Source: Aurantiochytrium sp. KH105 (lineage: Eukaryota; Sar; Bigyra; Thraustochytrida; Thraustochytriidae). From it: a DNA stretch of 52,433 nt. Position numbers and translations under genes: made by a program. Where the stretch lies: positions 1-52,433 of the forward strand of contig BGKB01000263.1 in assembly GCA_003116975.1 (NCBI GenBank), written 5' to 3'. Of the stretch, positions 41,271 through 51,774 are shown in pieces (the stretch's first letter is position 1; each line of letters opens with the position of its first letter). The notes beneath the pieces are model-generated. The model saw only the letters and a program-made list of their open reading frames with translations, made no database searches and had not been told where the DNA came from.

Positions 41271-41510
41271 GCTGCTGCACAACAAGCATTCCATGCACAT
41301 GCCCTGCTGTAATGCGGAGCACTCCTCCGTTCGCGGGCGCGGAGAGCGCAGCCCCGCCGCTGCCTCCTGCGAGCGAGCGAGCTCGGCCAGGCCGCGCCAG
41401 GCCGCGCCAGCGAGGGCGCGTGCAGTGAAATCGCGGCGAACCCGCGTCGTCGCCGCCGCGCACCTTCGTCCCCTTCGTCACCTTGCCTGCCCTGCCTTGC
41501 AATCCCCGGT

Positions 41511-41591
41511 GCAATCCATGCAATCCATGCAATCCATGCAATCCATGCAATCCATGCAATCAATGCAATCAATGCAGTGCAGTGCAGTGCA
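41511..41591. repeat. CAATCCATG nonamer repeat continuing into CAATGCAGTG units
   Basis: About seven copies of a nine-base unit (CAATCCATG, then CAATCAATG) are followed by TGCAG steps. It shares the ATGCAAT core with the array at 41040-41270. Confidence 0.85.
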
Positions 41592-41811
41592 ACGCAAGCA
41601 ATGCGCGCGGGGCCTGCGCTTCCTCCCCAGCCCGCTCGCATCGGCAAGGCACGCGGCCGCGCTGCGCCGCTCTCTAGCGAGGCGAGGCGAGGCGGGGCGA
41701 GGCGGGCGGGCGGGGCGGTACAGCAGGGAGGGGTAGAAGTACTTCATCGGGGCGGGGCGGCGGCATGGAGGATGGAGCCTCCCTCCCTTCCGCGTGCAAT
41801 CGGCGGGGGCG

Positions 41812-41880
41812 CATTGCATTGCATTGCATTCCTTCATTCCTTCATTCATTCACAGTCATTCATTCATTCATTCATTCATT
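41812..41880. repeat. CATT/ATTGC tetranucleotide-pentanucleotide repeat
   Basis: GCATT steps pass into CATT steps (about ten units). Confidence 0.85.
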
Positions 41881-42159
41881 GCCTTGTAGAGCGCTGCGTT
41901 GTGTGGCGTTCCTAGTTCGAGGCCCGGACTTCCACTTCTCGAGCAGGCACTGGCAGAATGAACGAGGGAGTGGATAGTTGATGCAGGCTGCAACTTGGGA
42001 ATGGAGGACTGCGACTCGAGCAGCAGCTGCAGCAGCTAGCTACACCTACCAAGGCAGGCAGGCAGGCAGGCACGAGCAAAAGAAAAAGAAAAAGATCACA
42101 GTCGACAAACAAGTCAAGTTTTCTATGTAGTAGTAGTAGTAGTAGTAGTATGAAGGGCG

Positions 42160-42909
42160 TTACGCGGGACCCGCGGTTTCTACGATGCCATTAAAGAAGT
42201 GCGTATAGCGCGTGACGAGCTTGCAAGAGTCTGGCGAGGTAGAACTCGTCGTGGAGGCACCTGGCAAGGGTGAACCGGCGACGCCTGCGGAGCAAGGAGG
42301 CTCGCTCTGATTGATGACGTAAAATGTGTAGCTCGTCGTGTACGGATCCGCGGGCGAGGCAGCGCTGTGGACCTGCGCAGGACTCGCCGAGAAACTAGAA
42401 GCACCGCGTTTGCCGCGAGGCGAAGTCTTCGAAGACCCAAATGAAGCTGCGTCAAGCACGACATAGGTTGTGAAAAAGGTCTTGAAGATCTCTCCGGTCT
42501 CCGGATGCGTAGCGACACGCAGCTGTTTGTAGGTGACGTGAATGTTGCGTTCGGACAAGGTCTGCACAAGCGATTCGCGACGGGATCGCACCGGAGATAC
42601 GATGCGCACGTCCCGGCCTCCATCGACACTTTCGAGCGTAAAGCTCGAGTGAGCGCGTGCGCGGGGCGGCTTGGCAACATGTCCATCAAGGCTGGTTTTA
42701 CGCCGTTGCAGACTGCCTTCCGTCGTATTTACACGGGGCCGACTTTGTTTATTTTTCTCGCTCTTGGCCTCGTCCTTGCCTTCGAGCGAAAAGCCTCCCT
42801 CGAGCTCGAGGTCTCCCCAGCCCTTGAGCTTGGCGGCTTCCACTGCACGAGGGGACGGGACCATTTTGGGCGAATGTGGTGCCAGCGAGTTTTTGCGCCC
42901 TTGCAGCAT
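42160..42909 (-). CDS. Hypothetical Ser-rich protein, 5' end uncertain
   Basis: This is a frame of about 249 residues from the first ATG (MLQGRKNSLAPHSP). The frame is open for a further 82 codons upstream to a GTG at 43155. Those codons look partly coding (RRGSTARTTARKSTL, ECELQQRERP), so the true protein may be longer or have a 5' exon. Residues about 60-70 and 110-125 contain basic RRKTSL/RRESL sites of kinase-substrate type. The best-ordered part is about 117-150 (LSERNIHVTYKQLRV, HPETGEIFKTFFTTYVVLD). It is followed by a Ser/Ala-rich stretch and a C-terminal TSYTFYVINQ ... VTRYTHFFNGIVETA. I recognise no family. Confidence 0.5.
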   Translation of the reverse strand: MLQGRKNSLAPHSPKMVPSPRAVEAAKLKGWGDLELEGGFSLEGKDEAKSEKNKQSRPRVNTTEGSLQRRKTSLDGHVAKPPRARAHSSFTLESVDGGRDVRIVSPVRSRRESLVQTLSERNIHVTYKQLRVATHPETGEIFKTFFTTYVVLDAASFGSSKTSPRGKRGASSFSASPAQVHSAASPADPYTTSYTFYVINQSEPPCSAGVAGSPLPGASTTSSTSPDSCKLVTRYTHFFNGIVETAGPA

Positions 42910-43525
42910 CCTGTCCAGAGGAGTGTCGCTCCCCGCGACCAACCGTGGCCGTGTATTCGGTCGCTCGCGCTGTTGGAGCTCGCACTCGCCACCCCTTGCT
43001 GCCGGTCTGGATCGCGCGCTCGTTTGGACCCGAGCCCCGGTCCCTTCAAGCACGCTTCGACGCGGTCCACCGACTGCGACCACCAAGGTTGATTTCCTTG
43101 CCGTTGTTCGAGCTGTTGAGCCTCTGCGGCTGTCTGTAAGTGATCCGGACCCCACGGCGGCTCCGCGTCCGAGCCCTTGGCGAGGCGGCGCGTTTGCCGG
43201 AGCAGCGGGCCTCGCTGTTCAGGCTCTGGCGTGGCTTCGGACGCCTTCGCCGTCGCTGTTGATATCGCCGTCGTCGGAGCCAGCAAAGTTGTTGTAAAAT
43301 TGGAAGCAAAAAGTGGACACTAGGCCCATGCGCGGCGCGGGGAATTTTAATTTTTTTAAGATGGCACGCACATGAAGGAGGACGAATAGCCAGGGGAGGG
43401 CGACAGCGCGGCGGAGAAGAAGACGAAGACGAAGACGAAGACGAAGAAGAAATAACAAGGAGACTCCATCTTGAAAAACAACAGAAACAACAATTATTCA
43501 TAAAAACGAAAAATGTAGGCTGGAC
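42910..43525. other. Region with possible upstream coding sequence, otherwise intergenic
   Basis: The minus-strand frame of the preceding gene stays open to 43155. Another minus frame is open to about 43286 (AKGSDAEPPWG), so a spliced or frameshifted 5' part is possible. A GACGAA repeat lies at 43415-43450. The last 70 bases are the 3' flank of the large membrane protein gene. Confidence 0.4.
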
Positions 43526-46500
43526 CTAGTCCGCCTCCGAAGTGTACTCAATGGTGGAGGAGACCCAGTGCAGGGCCCAAATCCAGGGAACGTTCATGAC
43601 AAGCGAAGTGACGAGCAGCACCCAGCCCCATCGTTCCCACCGCTTGATGGCCTTGCGCACAGCAAGGCGAATGGCCTCTTGCATCGTGTCCCCCTTTTCT
43701 GTGACACGCTCGGGGTAAACAATGTCTCCACGATCCGTAACACTGATGAGAACGCTGAAATTCCGAACAACGACGATGCGCCATAAAACGCGAACCAGAG
43801 CACGGCTTCCAATGATGCGCGAGATGTTAATGATGATGAAAATACCAACCACGGAAATGCCAGCAAAAAGGTTGGCATGAACCCAGTACTCGCTCGAGCA
43901 CGCGGCATCAAAGGTGACAGAGCGCAAAAGATTCTCATCGGGGCCCTCTGCTTGACTTTGCACCGTGTCTTTGCCGCGAATCGCTTCGCAGCCCTCAACA
44001 TTGTCGCACTCGTAAATTGCGGCTTTTGTAAGTGGACCAAAGGTGAGATCGAAGACAGGATCCCCTGTGCTGGATTCAAAGTCCGTACCATACAGACCGT
44101 CAATGTAGGTCAAGTCAAGGCACTCAACCAGAGCAGCGTTCTGGCTTACCGTCGAGAAGAAACGCTCGTACGCCTCGTTGAAGCGTTCCACTTGTGCGTT
44201 ATAAAGCACCGTGTCGTCGAAACTCTGCTTGCTGCATTCGACGTCACGACCGACGTTAATGTCGTCCGTGCGCGACTGTGCCAAGGAGTCGCCGTCTGCG
44301 CATGCGTACTGAAAGGTGGCCGTGTAACCATTACGGTAAAGCATGGTGCCATTCGCCATGCCAGCTTCGATGTCGCGCCAGTCGTGCTGGACGCACGAGT
44401 CGACATATTCGTAGTAGAGGGGGCTGTACGCATACCAAAAGCTGCCAAAGATGACACCCACTGCGACCACGGAGAGAATCGTAATGACAATCGGGTTGAG
44501 CACAATGGCTGCAATCTTTTGCAGCGGGGTCTTCTTGGGTCCCCAGCCGGCGCCATTGTCCATCTTGATGCGCGCGTCACCCGGAGGTGTCGCCAGGCCT
44601 GTCAGTGACCAGTACTTGTGAATAATGAGAAAGGTGCGAATGATGCGGAAAACGATGTCGAAGATGAGAATCAAATCGCTCATCTCCTGGATGCCGTCCG
44701 AGACGGCCTGTGTGATGGAATCGTCGTAAGCGTAAAAGTCCCACGAAGAGTGATCCGTGAGTCGGACGAGGACCTCGGAAGAGGAAAGACTGGTGTTGAG
44801 AGTCTCAGCGTTGACGGAATCGGATGGCACGGGCTCCGCATCGTCAGTGGAGTCTGGCGTGAGGCCGCTGAGGGTGGAACTGAAGTTCGCGAAGAAGCTG
44901 TCGCCACTTGCGGACAAATTCGCAAGTGTCTCGTTCGTGTCAACTTCAGGAGGGTCGTAGTCGTCGGTCCACCCGGCCTCCCAGCCTGTCGAGCTTGATC
45001 GGAGTGCCTCGGACGAATCTTCAAAGACCGTCCCATCCGCACTGATGTTGGAGGTGAGACCGCTGTACAGGTCCGGGAAGGTCGAAATCACATCCGTGAT
45101 GCTTGTATCAGAAAAGCTCACGTAATATATGGTATCCGTATCCGCATCGCTTTCAGGTGGAATGGTACCAAACGAGCCAAAGGCATCTTCCAACACAGCG
45201 AGATCGTCGTCCTTGAGTTCGTTGATCTTTTGAATCGTCTTCCTGTACTCGGTCATTTGCTCTAGGGCTTTGGTCTCGTAGTCGGCGAGTGCATCATTCA
45301 GTCTCGTAAAGAACTGTTCGGCCTCCGTAAAGGTGCCCTGGATCTTGGTGAAAATGGATTGGCCGGAGGAACAGCCGCCACCAACCACCATGCAAGCCCG
45401 CAGACCATCCGCGAACCCCTCAGTGTTATCGAAGGTATTCGACGTGTTGTGCACGCTTGCCACAAGCATCAATTGCAGCGACTGCAAATCGTCCGTTTTG
45501 TTGGCAAAGTACTCCTCATCGTACTCTTTCTTCCGCTGAATCTGGAACGCGAGGTCCTCGGCCGCCAGCTCCGAAGTGGCGCGGTACGCATTGGCGGCAT
45601 TGAGGGAATTAATGGCGGCAGCGTCACCGGCCACGATGCCGTCAATCAGGAGGCACTCGGTTGCATTGGATGTCGTGCGAACGTTCGCATCGTTCATGTC
45701 AACGGTGCTGTAGAGCTCGGTCTGCGTCGCATTGTACTTCGTCTCGGCAATGGTAATGTTGCCAATCAACCAAGTGAGCTCATTCTGGTTGAATAGCTTG
45801 GCGAGGTCACGTCGCCGCACCTCGAGTCGGAAGGTTCGGTCAAAGTCAGCCTCGCAAGCATCCGCGACACGATTTACGTCGTCCGCGTAGTCGTCCCGAG
45901 CCTGCGTGGAGGTCGAGTATGCAAACGAATTGCGATCAGACACGTCAGTGAGCACGGGAATCGGAATGTAGGCTTCTACGATAGCCTTGGCCATGCCGTA
46001 CGAGGTGATCCACAGCCAGCAGACGGCAATTAGGGCCAGCCAGATGCGCTGTCCAATCTTTTTATCCGCGAGTTTGTGGCCCGTTGAGATGCCGGCGCCC
46101 TGAACTCCGCCCTTGACTCTGTTGAGCAGAAAGTTGGATTTCGAGGCTTCGCTCGGGGCCGATCTTGCCTCCACAGTTTCGAGGTCCTCTTCGTCGGACG
46201 AAGCGCCCTCCTCTTCAAAGGCGAACTCGTGGTGCTCATCGCGATGAAAAATTTTGGACATGCGTGGGAGATGTAGACCTCCTTCTCCAGCGAAGCTCGC
46301 GCGACCCAACGCGCTGGGTCGCCGTGTCATGCTCAAGCGGCCGCTCACGCGCTGGAATTTGGACGAGATACGCGAGGAAAACATGTGCCATGGCGAGTGA
46401 TCAACCTCGTGTTCCTCCGGCAAAGGTCCAGCGGGGAGAGGGGGCGGAGCTCTGGCGGCGGGGGGCGGAGCTGTTGGTCGTCGTGGCATTTGCGAGGCTA

Positions 46501-46627
46501 CTCTCTGCGACCCGCCGTTGTGGCTGCTGCCATCATGTTCGGCTCGGTACATATTGTTCACAGTTTCGACGCTGGGTTGCCCGTCTTTGCTCGTCGTCCA
46601 GGTGGTCCGTCGAGGCGCGGATGGCAT
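43526..46627 (-). CDS. Large five-span membrane glycoprotein, unrecognised family (paralogue 1)
   Basis: This is a 1,033-residue protein. The N-terminal 190 residues are Pro/Ser-rich, basic and probably cytosolic. Predicted spans are about 195-217 (WLALIAVCWLWITSYGMAKA), 650-672, 710-732, 915-937 and 999-1021. Between spans 1 and 2 lies an ectodomain of about 430 residues, and between 3 and 4 one of about 180. Both carry N-x-S/T sites and Cys residues (NITIAETKYNATQ, ANGTMLYRNGY). The last cytosolic loop holds VTDRGDIVYPERVTEKGDTMQEA, and the chain ends SSTIEYTSEAD. The layout is superficially like prominin or tweety proteins, but I see no diagnostic motif of either. It is divergent from paralogue 2, and a third copy lies on the same strand at the window end. 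The topology is by eye. Confidence 0.8.
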   Translation of the reverse strand: MPSAPRRTTWTTSKDGQPSVETVNNMYRAEHDGSSHNGGSQRVASQMPRRPTAPPPAARAPPPLPAGPLPEEHEVDHSPWHMFSSRISSKFQRVSGRLSMTRRPSALGRASFAGEGGLHLPRMSKIFHRDEHHEFAFEEEGASSDEEDLETVEARSAPSEASKSNFLLNRVKGGVQGAGISTGHKLADKKIGQRIWLALIAVCWLWITSYGMAKAIVEAYIPIPVLTDVSDRNSFAYSTSTQARDDYADDVNRVADACEADFDRTFRLEVRRRDLAKLFNQNELTWLIGNITIAETKYNATQTELYSTVDMNDANVRTTSNATECLLIDGIVAGDAAAINSLNAANAYRATSELAAEDLAFQIQRKKEYDEEYFANKTDDLQSLQLMLVASVHNTSNTFDNTEGFADGLRACMVVGGGCSSGQSIFTKIQGTFTEAEQFFTRLNDALADYETKALEQMTEYRKTIQKINELKDDDLAVLEDAFGSFGTIPPESDADTDTIYYVSFSDTSITDVISTFPDLYSGLTSNISADGTVFEDSSEALRSSSTGWEAGWTDDYDPPEVDTNETLANLSASGDSFFANFSSTLSGLTPDSTDDAEPVPSDSVNAETLNTSLSSSEVLVRLTDHSSWDFYAYDDSITQAVSDGIQEMSDLILIFDIVFRIIRTFLIIHKYWSLTGLATPPGDARIKMDNGAGWGPKKTPLQKIAAIVLNPIVITILSVVAVGVIFGSFWYAYSPLYYEYVDSCVQHDWRDIEAGMANGTMLYRNGYTATFQYACADGDSLAQSRTDDINVGRDVECSKQSFDDTVLYNAQVERFNEAYERFFSTVSQNAALVECLDLTYIDGLYGTDFESSTGDPVFDLTFGPLTKAAIYECDNVEGCEAIRGKDTVQSQAEGPDENLLRSVTFDAACSSEYWVHANLFAGISVVGIFIIINISRIIGSRALVRVLWRIVVVRNFSVLISVTDRGDIVYPERVTEKGDTMQEAIRLAVRKAIKRWERWGWVLLVTSLVMNVPWIWALHWVSSTIEYTSEAD

Positions 46628-46763
46628 TCAAAGAGTCCTTGGCGCTCGACCGCCTCGAGAAGGCAAGTCTCACCGCCCGCGGTGCTCGCGTATGCTGTCA
46701 ATGAGACCTATTACGTCTGGCCTTTGCCGCCGCTGCTGCCGCAGCCGCTGCTGCTCTGTTTTC

Positions 46764-46765
46764 CG

Positions 46766-46804
<39 letters not shown>
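46764..46804. repeat. GTGC tetranucleotide repeat
   Basis: About ten units lie 140 bases upstream of the paralogue 1 start codon (minus-strand gene). Confidence 0.9.
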
Positions 46805-48491
46805 CGTACCGAGTACGCGCACGCGAGCCCGCGATGGGTCGTGTCGAGATGAGCCGAGCCGAGCCGAGCCGATCTGAGCCGCGCCGCGCCGCGCCGGGCG
46901 AAGCGAGGCAAACCGAAGCGAAGCGAACTGGTCGCGCGCGGCGCCAGTGTGCTTGCCCCCGCTCGCTTCTTCGCGCGCGCCACGCTCTTGAACTCTGCTG
47001 CTGGCTGATGCCGCAGGCAGGACTGTGCCGACAGTGGTGGCAGAAATCTTCTCGGTAGAAGCACGTAGTATGAATAGAAGTATCGCTAGGCCTAGGCTTG
47101 ACTGGTGTGTATGGAGAAGCGTGCACGCGCTGCTCCGGTCGGGGACTATACTCTACTTCCTGCCTCGTTTACCCGACTTCGCAACGCCGCCACGCACTGC
47201 TTGCGCTGGTTTTGTTTCACTTACGGGCCGGCCGGCCGGCCTGCTTCCAGGCCGGCTCGTACAAGTTACAGTTAGAATTTTTTTTTCCTTTTGGAAAGCT
47301 GAAGTCCAGTGGCGGAGACTTTACTGAGGTGGTTTCGGAGCAGAGGCTGAGAGGAGGTCAGCCAGTGGAGTCGAGCTCTCCAGTCACAAAAGGACCGTGC
47401 AAGTCGGCTATAAATCTGTTTGCCAATTATGCCCGCTTTTACTCGATTTGCCTTGACGCGTGCTAGCCGCGCCCCGTGCTCCCACAGTAGCATGCGTGCA
47501 TGCGCGGCTGCGCTGGTTTTCTCCCGGCTTCGCTCCCGAGTCGGGCGGCGGGCTGTGGAAGTCTGCGAGATGACTCCGCCCCTCTCGTGTGCACTGCGCC
47601 ACCTTCGCCATCTTACGCCCGGGCGTATCTGCCGTGCGTCGCGCTGTGGACCCGCAGCTGCCGCGTTGCAGACCAAGGCCTCTGCTAACCCGTGCGACCT
47701 ATACGCCGCTAGTGGCAGAGGGCTCCGCAGCCGCGCGCGACAGTAGCGGGCCGGAGCGTGATCCGAGACGGCTCGCGGGCGGCCCGCGTCTGTACTGCTC
47801 GCGGAAGTCTCCCTGTCTGTCTGTGCGTCTCCGCGGCGGCCACCGCGCTCGCCACTCCTCAGCAGGGTGGCTGCGTCGGCCGACGGCCGCCGAGCCAGCG
47901 CGCGCCGCAGGAGCAGCAAGAAGCGGCGCCGGCGAGTCTGTCTGGCTTTTGGCTTCGCGCGTGCGTGCAGTGTCTCACACTGTGAGATAGGGTGTGTGTT
48001 TTTGGGGGTGTGCGCATAAGCGGGATTTACGGCGGCGTCATGGCGCTGTCGCTCTCACGTGGCGAAGTGCAGCAGCGGCAGGTTTTGCAGGCACGCTGCA
48101 GCTGCGCGGAGGAGAAGAAGAGCTGCGAGCTTCGCGGCTCGCCGCCAAGCCAAGAGAGAAGGCCGAAGCGAACGCGCGGAGGCGAGCGGCCACGTGAGCG
48201 AGGTGGACTGATGGGCACGTAGCCGGCGCGTGCACAAGCGCCCAGCTGCCAGACAGCCAGACTTACAGATAGGCCAAACAGAGGTATACATACCCACTTG
48301 CGGCGCACGCCTGCAAGTCGGGTATCGCGGAAGGCGCACTTGCGCCGACCCGCCAGCGTGGGCTTGACTGTGTGACTGACGGTCATGAGCAAAAGAATAA
48401 AAACAAAAAGCTCTTGGTACTAGTAGGCCTTCTCAACAAGGGCCTATAGTACTACCACGCGCGTGCAGTTCCAAGCCAGCAGGGAGAAGGA

Positions 48492-48518
48492 GCGAGCGAG
48501 CGAGCGAGCGAGCGAGCA
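48492..48518. repeat. GCGA tetranucleotide repeat
   Basis: About six units lie upstream of paralogue 2. Confidence 0.85.
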
Positions 48519-48783
48519 AACCTCGCGCGCGCGGCCCGCTCCGCTCCGCGCTCCGCGTCGCTGGCCCGCCTTCCTTCCTCGCGTGCTTGCCTTGCTGCCA
48601 AAGAGCCTCGCTCGCGGCCGGCAGTGGCGGATCGAGCGCAAGCTCGCTTGAACTTCTACAGTATTCGCGTTCAAACCGAGACGGACGCCGAGCCGGCTGG
48701 CCGGCCGCAACGAAAGCGCCCGAGGCGTGCTGGCGTGCTGGCGTGCTCGCTCGCTTGGCTGCTTGCCCGAGCGTACTCGAGCG

Positions 48784-51774
48784 ATGCCTTTCAAGGCAAG
48801 GCCGCCCTCGGCGGCGTACCCGTTCGCGGAGCAGGACGAAGAGGAGTTCACCATGGCGGTCCCCACGGCGACCCCGCCAACTCCGGCTGGCCCGCCGCCG
48901 CGCAAGGCCAGCTCGTTCCTAAAGCGACCCTCGATGACCGGCAGCGGCGGTGGCTCACTCTTCAAGCGACCCCCCTCCATGCCCGGTAGCTCCTTCTTCA
49001 AGGCGCGGCCCCCGTCCATGGCGCACCCGGACGACATGCCCGCGCTCGAAGACGCCAATGTCGTCAAGGACAAAAAGGGAAATATCGTCAAGCGTATGGG
49101 CAATCAGGTCCACAAACAAATCAGGAAGAAACATGCCTGCGAGCGCGCCTTCATGTGCGCCCTTGCCGTCAGTCTGCTCTGGCTGACTTCCCTCGTCGTC
49201 GCCAAGGAGGTCACGCACCTCTTCATCCCGACGCCAACCCAAGCGACCGTGAGTGACTCCACGGAGCGCATGTTCGAAATCACGCAGGACCAGCGCGCAG
49301 CCTACAAGGCCTGCGCAACCGAGGTCTCCGAGGAGTGCACCGTCTCGTTCGCGCGCGACAAGACAAACGAGGAAGATCGCATCCGAACTATCCAAACAGC
49401 CATCGAGGACCGCCTCGAGGAGATCAAGGATGAAGTCATCCTCTGCAGTGAGGCCTTCATTGATGCCAACGAAAAGCTCAATGACGCAAGCAGCGTAACC
49501 AGCAATGTGGACGAGACCGGAACCTGTGGAGAGACGGATATCTCCGAGTTTCTGAGTCGCGAAGCTCTGGCTGCAGGCGCTGTCGCCGATCTCGAGGCAT
49601 ACAAGGGCTCCACCGATGAGACTGTCAATGGCCTAAGCGACCAGCTGGCAGCCCGCGCGCTCTATGACCTTCAGTACATGGACAACAAGACCAACAATCT
49701 CTTTAGCAGCGTTGTTGGCGACCTTACTGGGAACCTCACAGACCCGCAGGCCGTGATCGACGCAATCGACCAGTCCTTCTCCGAGTTCATGGCCTGCGTC
49801 TCGATCGATGGTACCTATACGAAACAAAATGGAGCGTCGGTGAGCTGCTCTGAGTCAACCATCTTTGGCAAGGCCCGGACCCGATTCGACTCTATGAAGA
49901 GCGAATACGAAGAAATGCTCGACCGGGCCCGCGTATACCGCAATTCGATCGAAGCCAAGATGGCCAACTATCAGTCTCTTTACGACTTTTGCGTCAGCGT
50001 CCAGGGCGTCCTCTCGGCAGCAGGATTCTCTGCAAGCTTGGTCTACGTCTCTGGCATCTCTCTCGACTTTGCTGATTCCCTTGGCAATCTCGTGAGCGCG
50101 CAGTACGACTCCCTTTCGAATCTCGTCGATCCCAACCCTGAAGAAGTCTATGACGACATGTTGGCGCAAGCAAATGGATTCATGAGCCAAGTGTACACGG
50201 AAGCAGACCTCATTGCTGCTTCCAACGCTCTCTATGAAGGCAACACCACAGCGCTTCTGCAGGTGTTCTTTGATGATTATAATCCGCCCTATGTCAACGA
50301 GACCCTCCTTGACGAACAAAGACGCTCTTCGGCCACGATTGTTGGTGACGTAGCGGACGAGCTCGATTCCGTTTCGTCCGAGGAGAATGGCACGAGCAGC
50401 ATCGAAGAGTTCATCGATGAGGCCCAGGTAAACGTTTCCGAGGCAAGCGCGAGCCTCCTCAACAAAGCGGACCCTCGCGAGTGGTCTGACGTCTACTCTT
50501 ACTCTGATGACGTCTTTAACCAGGTCTACAACGGCATTACCGATGTCAATGACCTCGCGCTCGCCTTCGATTATGCATACCGTATTCTCCGCTCCATTAT
50601 GCTCATCCGCAAGTATTGGAATATCTCGGCCATTAACACTCCTCCTGCCGACGTCCGCACGAAGCGCGGTATTGCTGCGGGTGTTTTTCAGGCCAAAGCC
50701 AACCCTATGCAGAAAATTGGCAACATTCTCACGAACCCCGTCTTCAACATTGCCATCATCATTCTCTTTCTCGGTCTTTTCGGAGCCGCATTTTACGGCA
50801 CCTACAGCCCCATCTACAATGAGTACACGAACAACTGTGTCGATAAGTGCTTTGTGGAGATCAAGAACACCATTACGGGGAATGACGGTGAACTCCTCTA
50901 CAACACTACTGCTAATGGCACCATGCTCTACCGTAACTCGTACGCGCTCGCAGAGCAGTATGCCTTTAGTGATGGAGACTACGTGGCCAACACGGAGATT
51001 GACTCGATTGGAGTCAACATGGAGCTTTCGTGCCGTGACTCCACGATCGACTCCATCTCGCTTCGCTTGAACCAAGATGATCGTCTCGAGTACTACAATA
51101 CGCGTGCCGCCGATCTCTCTGGCAAGATCGAGTATCTTCGAAGCTGTGTTGACTTCGATGCGATTGAAACCGCCAATGGCTGGACGGACGAGTTCTCGAA
51201 TCTGGTCCGCGATAGCGCCCTCGAGTCGTGCGTTCGCACGTTTCCACCATTCGAAGAGTATTTGCAAACGCTTAATTTGCAGGTTCTCTCGCTCGACCGT
51301 ATCTACGATTGCGATCAGATTGCTCCCTGTGACTTCCAGTGTTCAGGGCCCAGCGAACCTATTCTTCGAGGCGTAACCTTTGATACCTCGTGCACCATGG
51401 AGTGGTATCTGCACGCAGAGCTGCTCACCTTCTTTTGCGCCCTTCTCGGCTACATTACCACTAACTTGGCGCGCATGATCTTCCTCAACGGCATTGTAAA
51501 GATCAGCTGGCGTCATCTTAGCTCGCACAAGTTTGCGATTATCGCGTCCTGCCGGGAAGACGGCACCATGATTTACCCCGAGGATGTCACTGTCAAGGGC
51601 GAGTCTTTTCGCAAGGTCATTGTCAAGCAGCTACGGATCGCCATTCGCGCCTTTGAGCGCCGCGGCTGCGCCATCACTCTTTTTGGCATCTCACTCATTG
51701 TGCCATGGTTCGCCATTCTCATCACATTGCGGCGAAGCCTGGCCTTTGATTCGGATCGTATCTGCGATCTGTGA
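48784..51774 (+). CDS. Large five-span membrane glycoprotein, unrecognised family (paralogue 2)
   Basis: This is a 996-residue protein with the same plan as its divergent neighbour. Predicted spans are at about 122-142 (FMCALAVSLLWLTSLVVA), 590-611, 653-675 (FNIAIIILFLGLFGAAFYGTY), 878-900 and 961-981. Shared landmarks with paralogue 1 are FDDYNPPYVNETL, YRILRSIMLIRKYW, INTPPADVRTK, YSPIYNEYTNNC, ANGTMLYRNSYA-AEQYA-SDGD, ILRGVTFDTSC and the loop DGTMIYPEDVTVKGESF. The ectodomains have many N-x-S/T sites and more Cys than paralogue 1. The cytosolic N-terminus has three KxPPSM/KRPSM repeats within 45 residues, possible kinase sites. The upstream frame starts only with GTG at 48727, so the ATG at 48784 is used. 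Function is unknown; a surface or endomembrane role is inferred. Confidence 0.82.
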   Translation: MPFKARPPSAAYPFAEQDEEEFTMAVPTATPPTPAGPPPRKASSFLKRPSMTGSGGGSLFKRPPSMPGSSFFKARPPSMAHPDDMPALEDANVVKDKKGNIVKRMGNQVHKQIRKKHACERAFMCALAVSLLWLTSLVVAKEVTHLFIPTPTQATVSDSTERMFEITQDQRAAYKACATEVSEECTVSFARDKTNEEDRIRTIQTAIEDRLEEIKDEVILCSEAFIDANEKLNDASSVTSNVDETGTCGETDISEFLSREALAAGAVADLEAYKGSTDETVNGLSDQLAARALYDLQYMDNKTNNLFSSVVGDLTGNLTDPQAVIDAIDQSFSEFMACVSIDGTYTKQNGASVSCSESTIFGKARTRFDSMKSEYEEMLDRARVYRNSIEAKMANYQSLYDFCVSVQGVLSAAGFSASLVYVSGISLDFADSLGNLVSAQYDSLSNLVDPNPEEVYDDMLAQANGFMSQVYTEADLIAASNALYEGNTTALLQVFFDDYNPPYVNETLLDEQRRSSATIVGDVADELDSVSSEENGTSSIEEFIDEAQVNVSEASASLLNKADPREWSDVYSYSDDVFNQVYNGITDVNDLALAFDYAYRILRSIMLIRKYWNISAINTPPADVRTKRGIAAGVFQAKANPMQKIGNILTNPVFNIAIIILFLGLFGAAFYGTYSPIYNEYTNNCVDKCFVEIKNTITGNDGELLYNTTANGTMLYRNSYALAEQYAFSDGDYVANTEIDSIGVNMELSCRDSTIDSISLRLNQDDRLEYYNTRAADLSGKIEYLRSCVDFDAIETANGWTDEFSNLVRDSALESCVRTFPPFEEYLQTLNLQVLSLDRIYDCDQIAPCDFQCSGPSEPILRGVTFDTSCTMEWYLHAELLTFFCALLGYITTNLARMIFLNGIVKISWRHLSSHKFAIIASCREDGTMIYPEDVTVKGESFRKVIVKQLRIAIRAFERRGCAITLFGISLIVPWFAILITLRRSLAFDSDRICDL

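Larger units (their letters stand above)
40783..42159. other. Repeat-rich upstream region of HADHA
   Basis: Besides the TGCA-type arrays listed separately, it holds a TGCC/GCTG repeat at 40851-40882, ATCGATTG units near 40940-40975, GGCGGGGCGAGG runs near 41680-41720, a CATT repeat at 41812-41880, a GGCA repeat at 42054-42073 and a GTA repeat at 42128-42150. No gene is seen. Confidence 0.55.
46628..48783. other. Divergent intergenic region between membrane-protein paralogues
   Basis: About 2.1 kb. It contains a GTGC repeat (46764-46804), GCCGA repeats (46851-46875), and GCGA units (48492-48518) just upstream of paralogue 2. Frames on both strands are GC-rich noise. It presumably holds both promoters. 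Confidence 0.5.

Noticed and set aside
47272..47919. A 215-codon minus-strand frame between the membrane paralogues
   Set aside because: Arg/Ala-rich throughout, with overlapping open frames on both strands and no motif.
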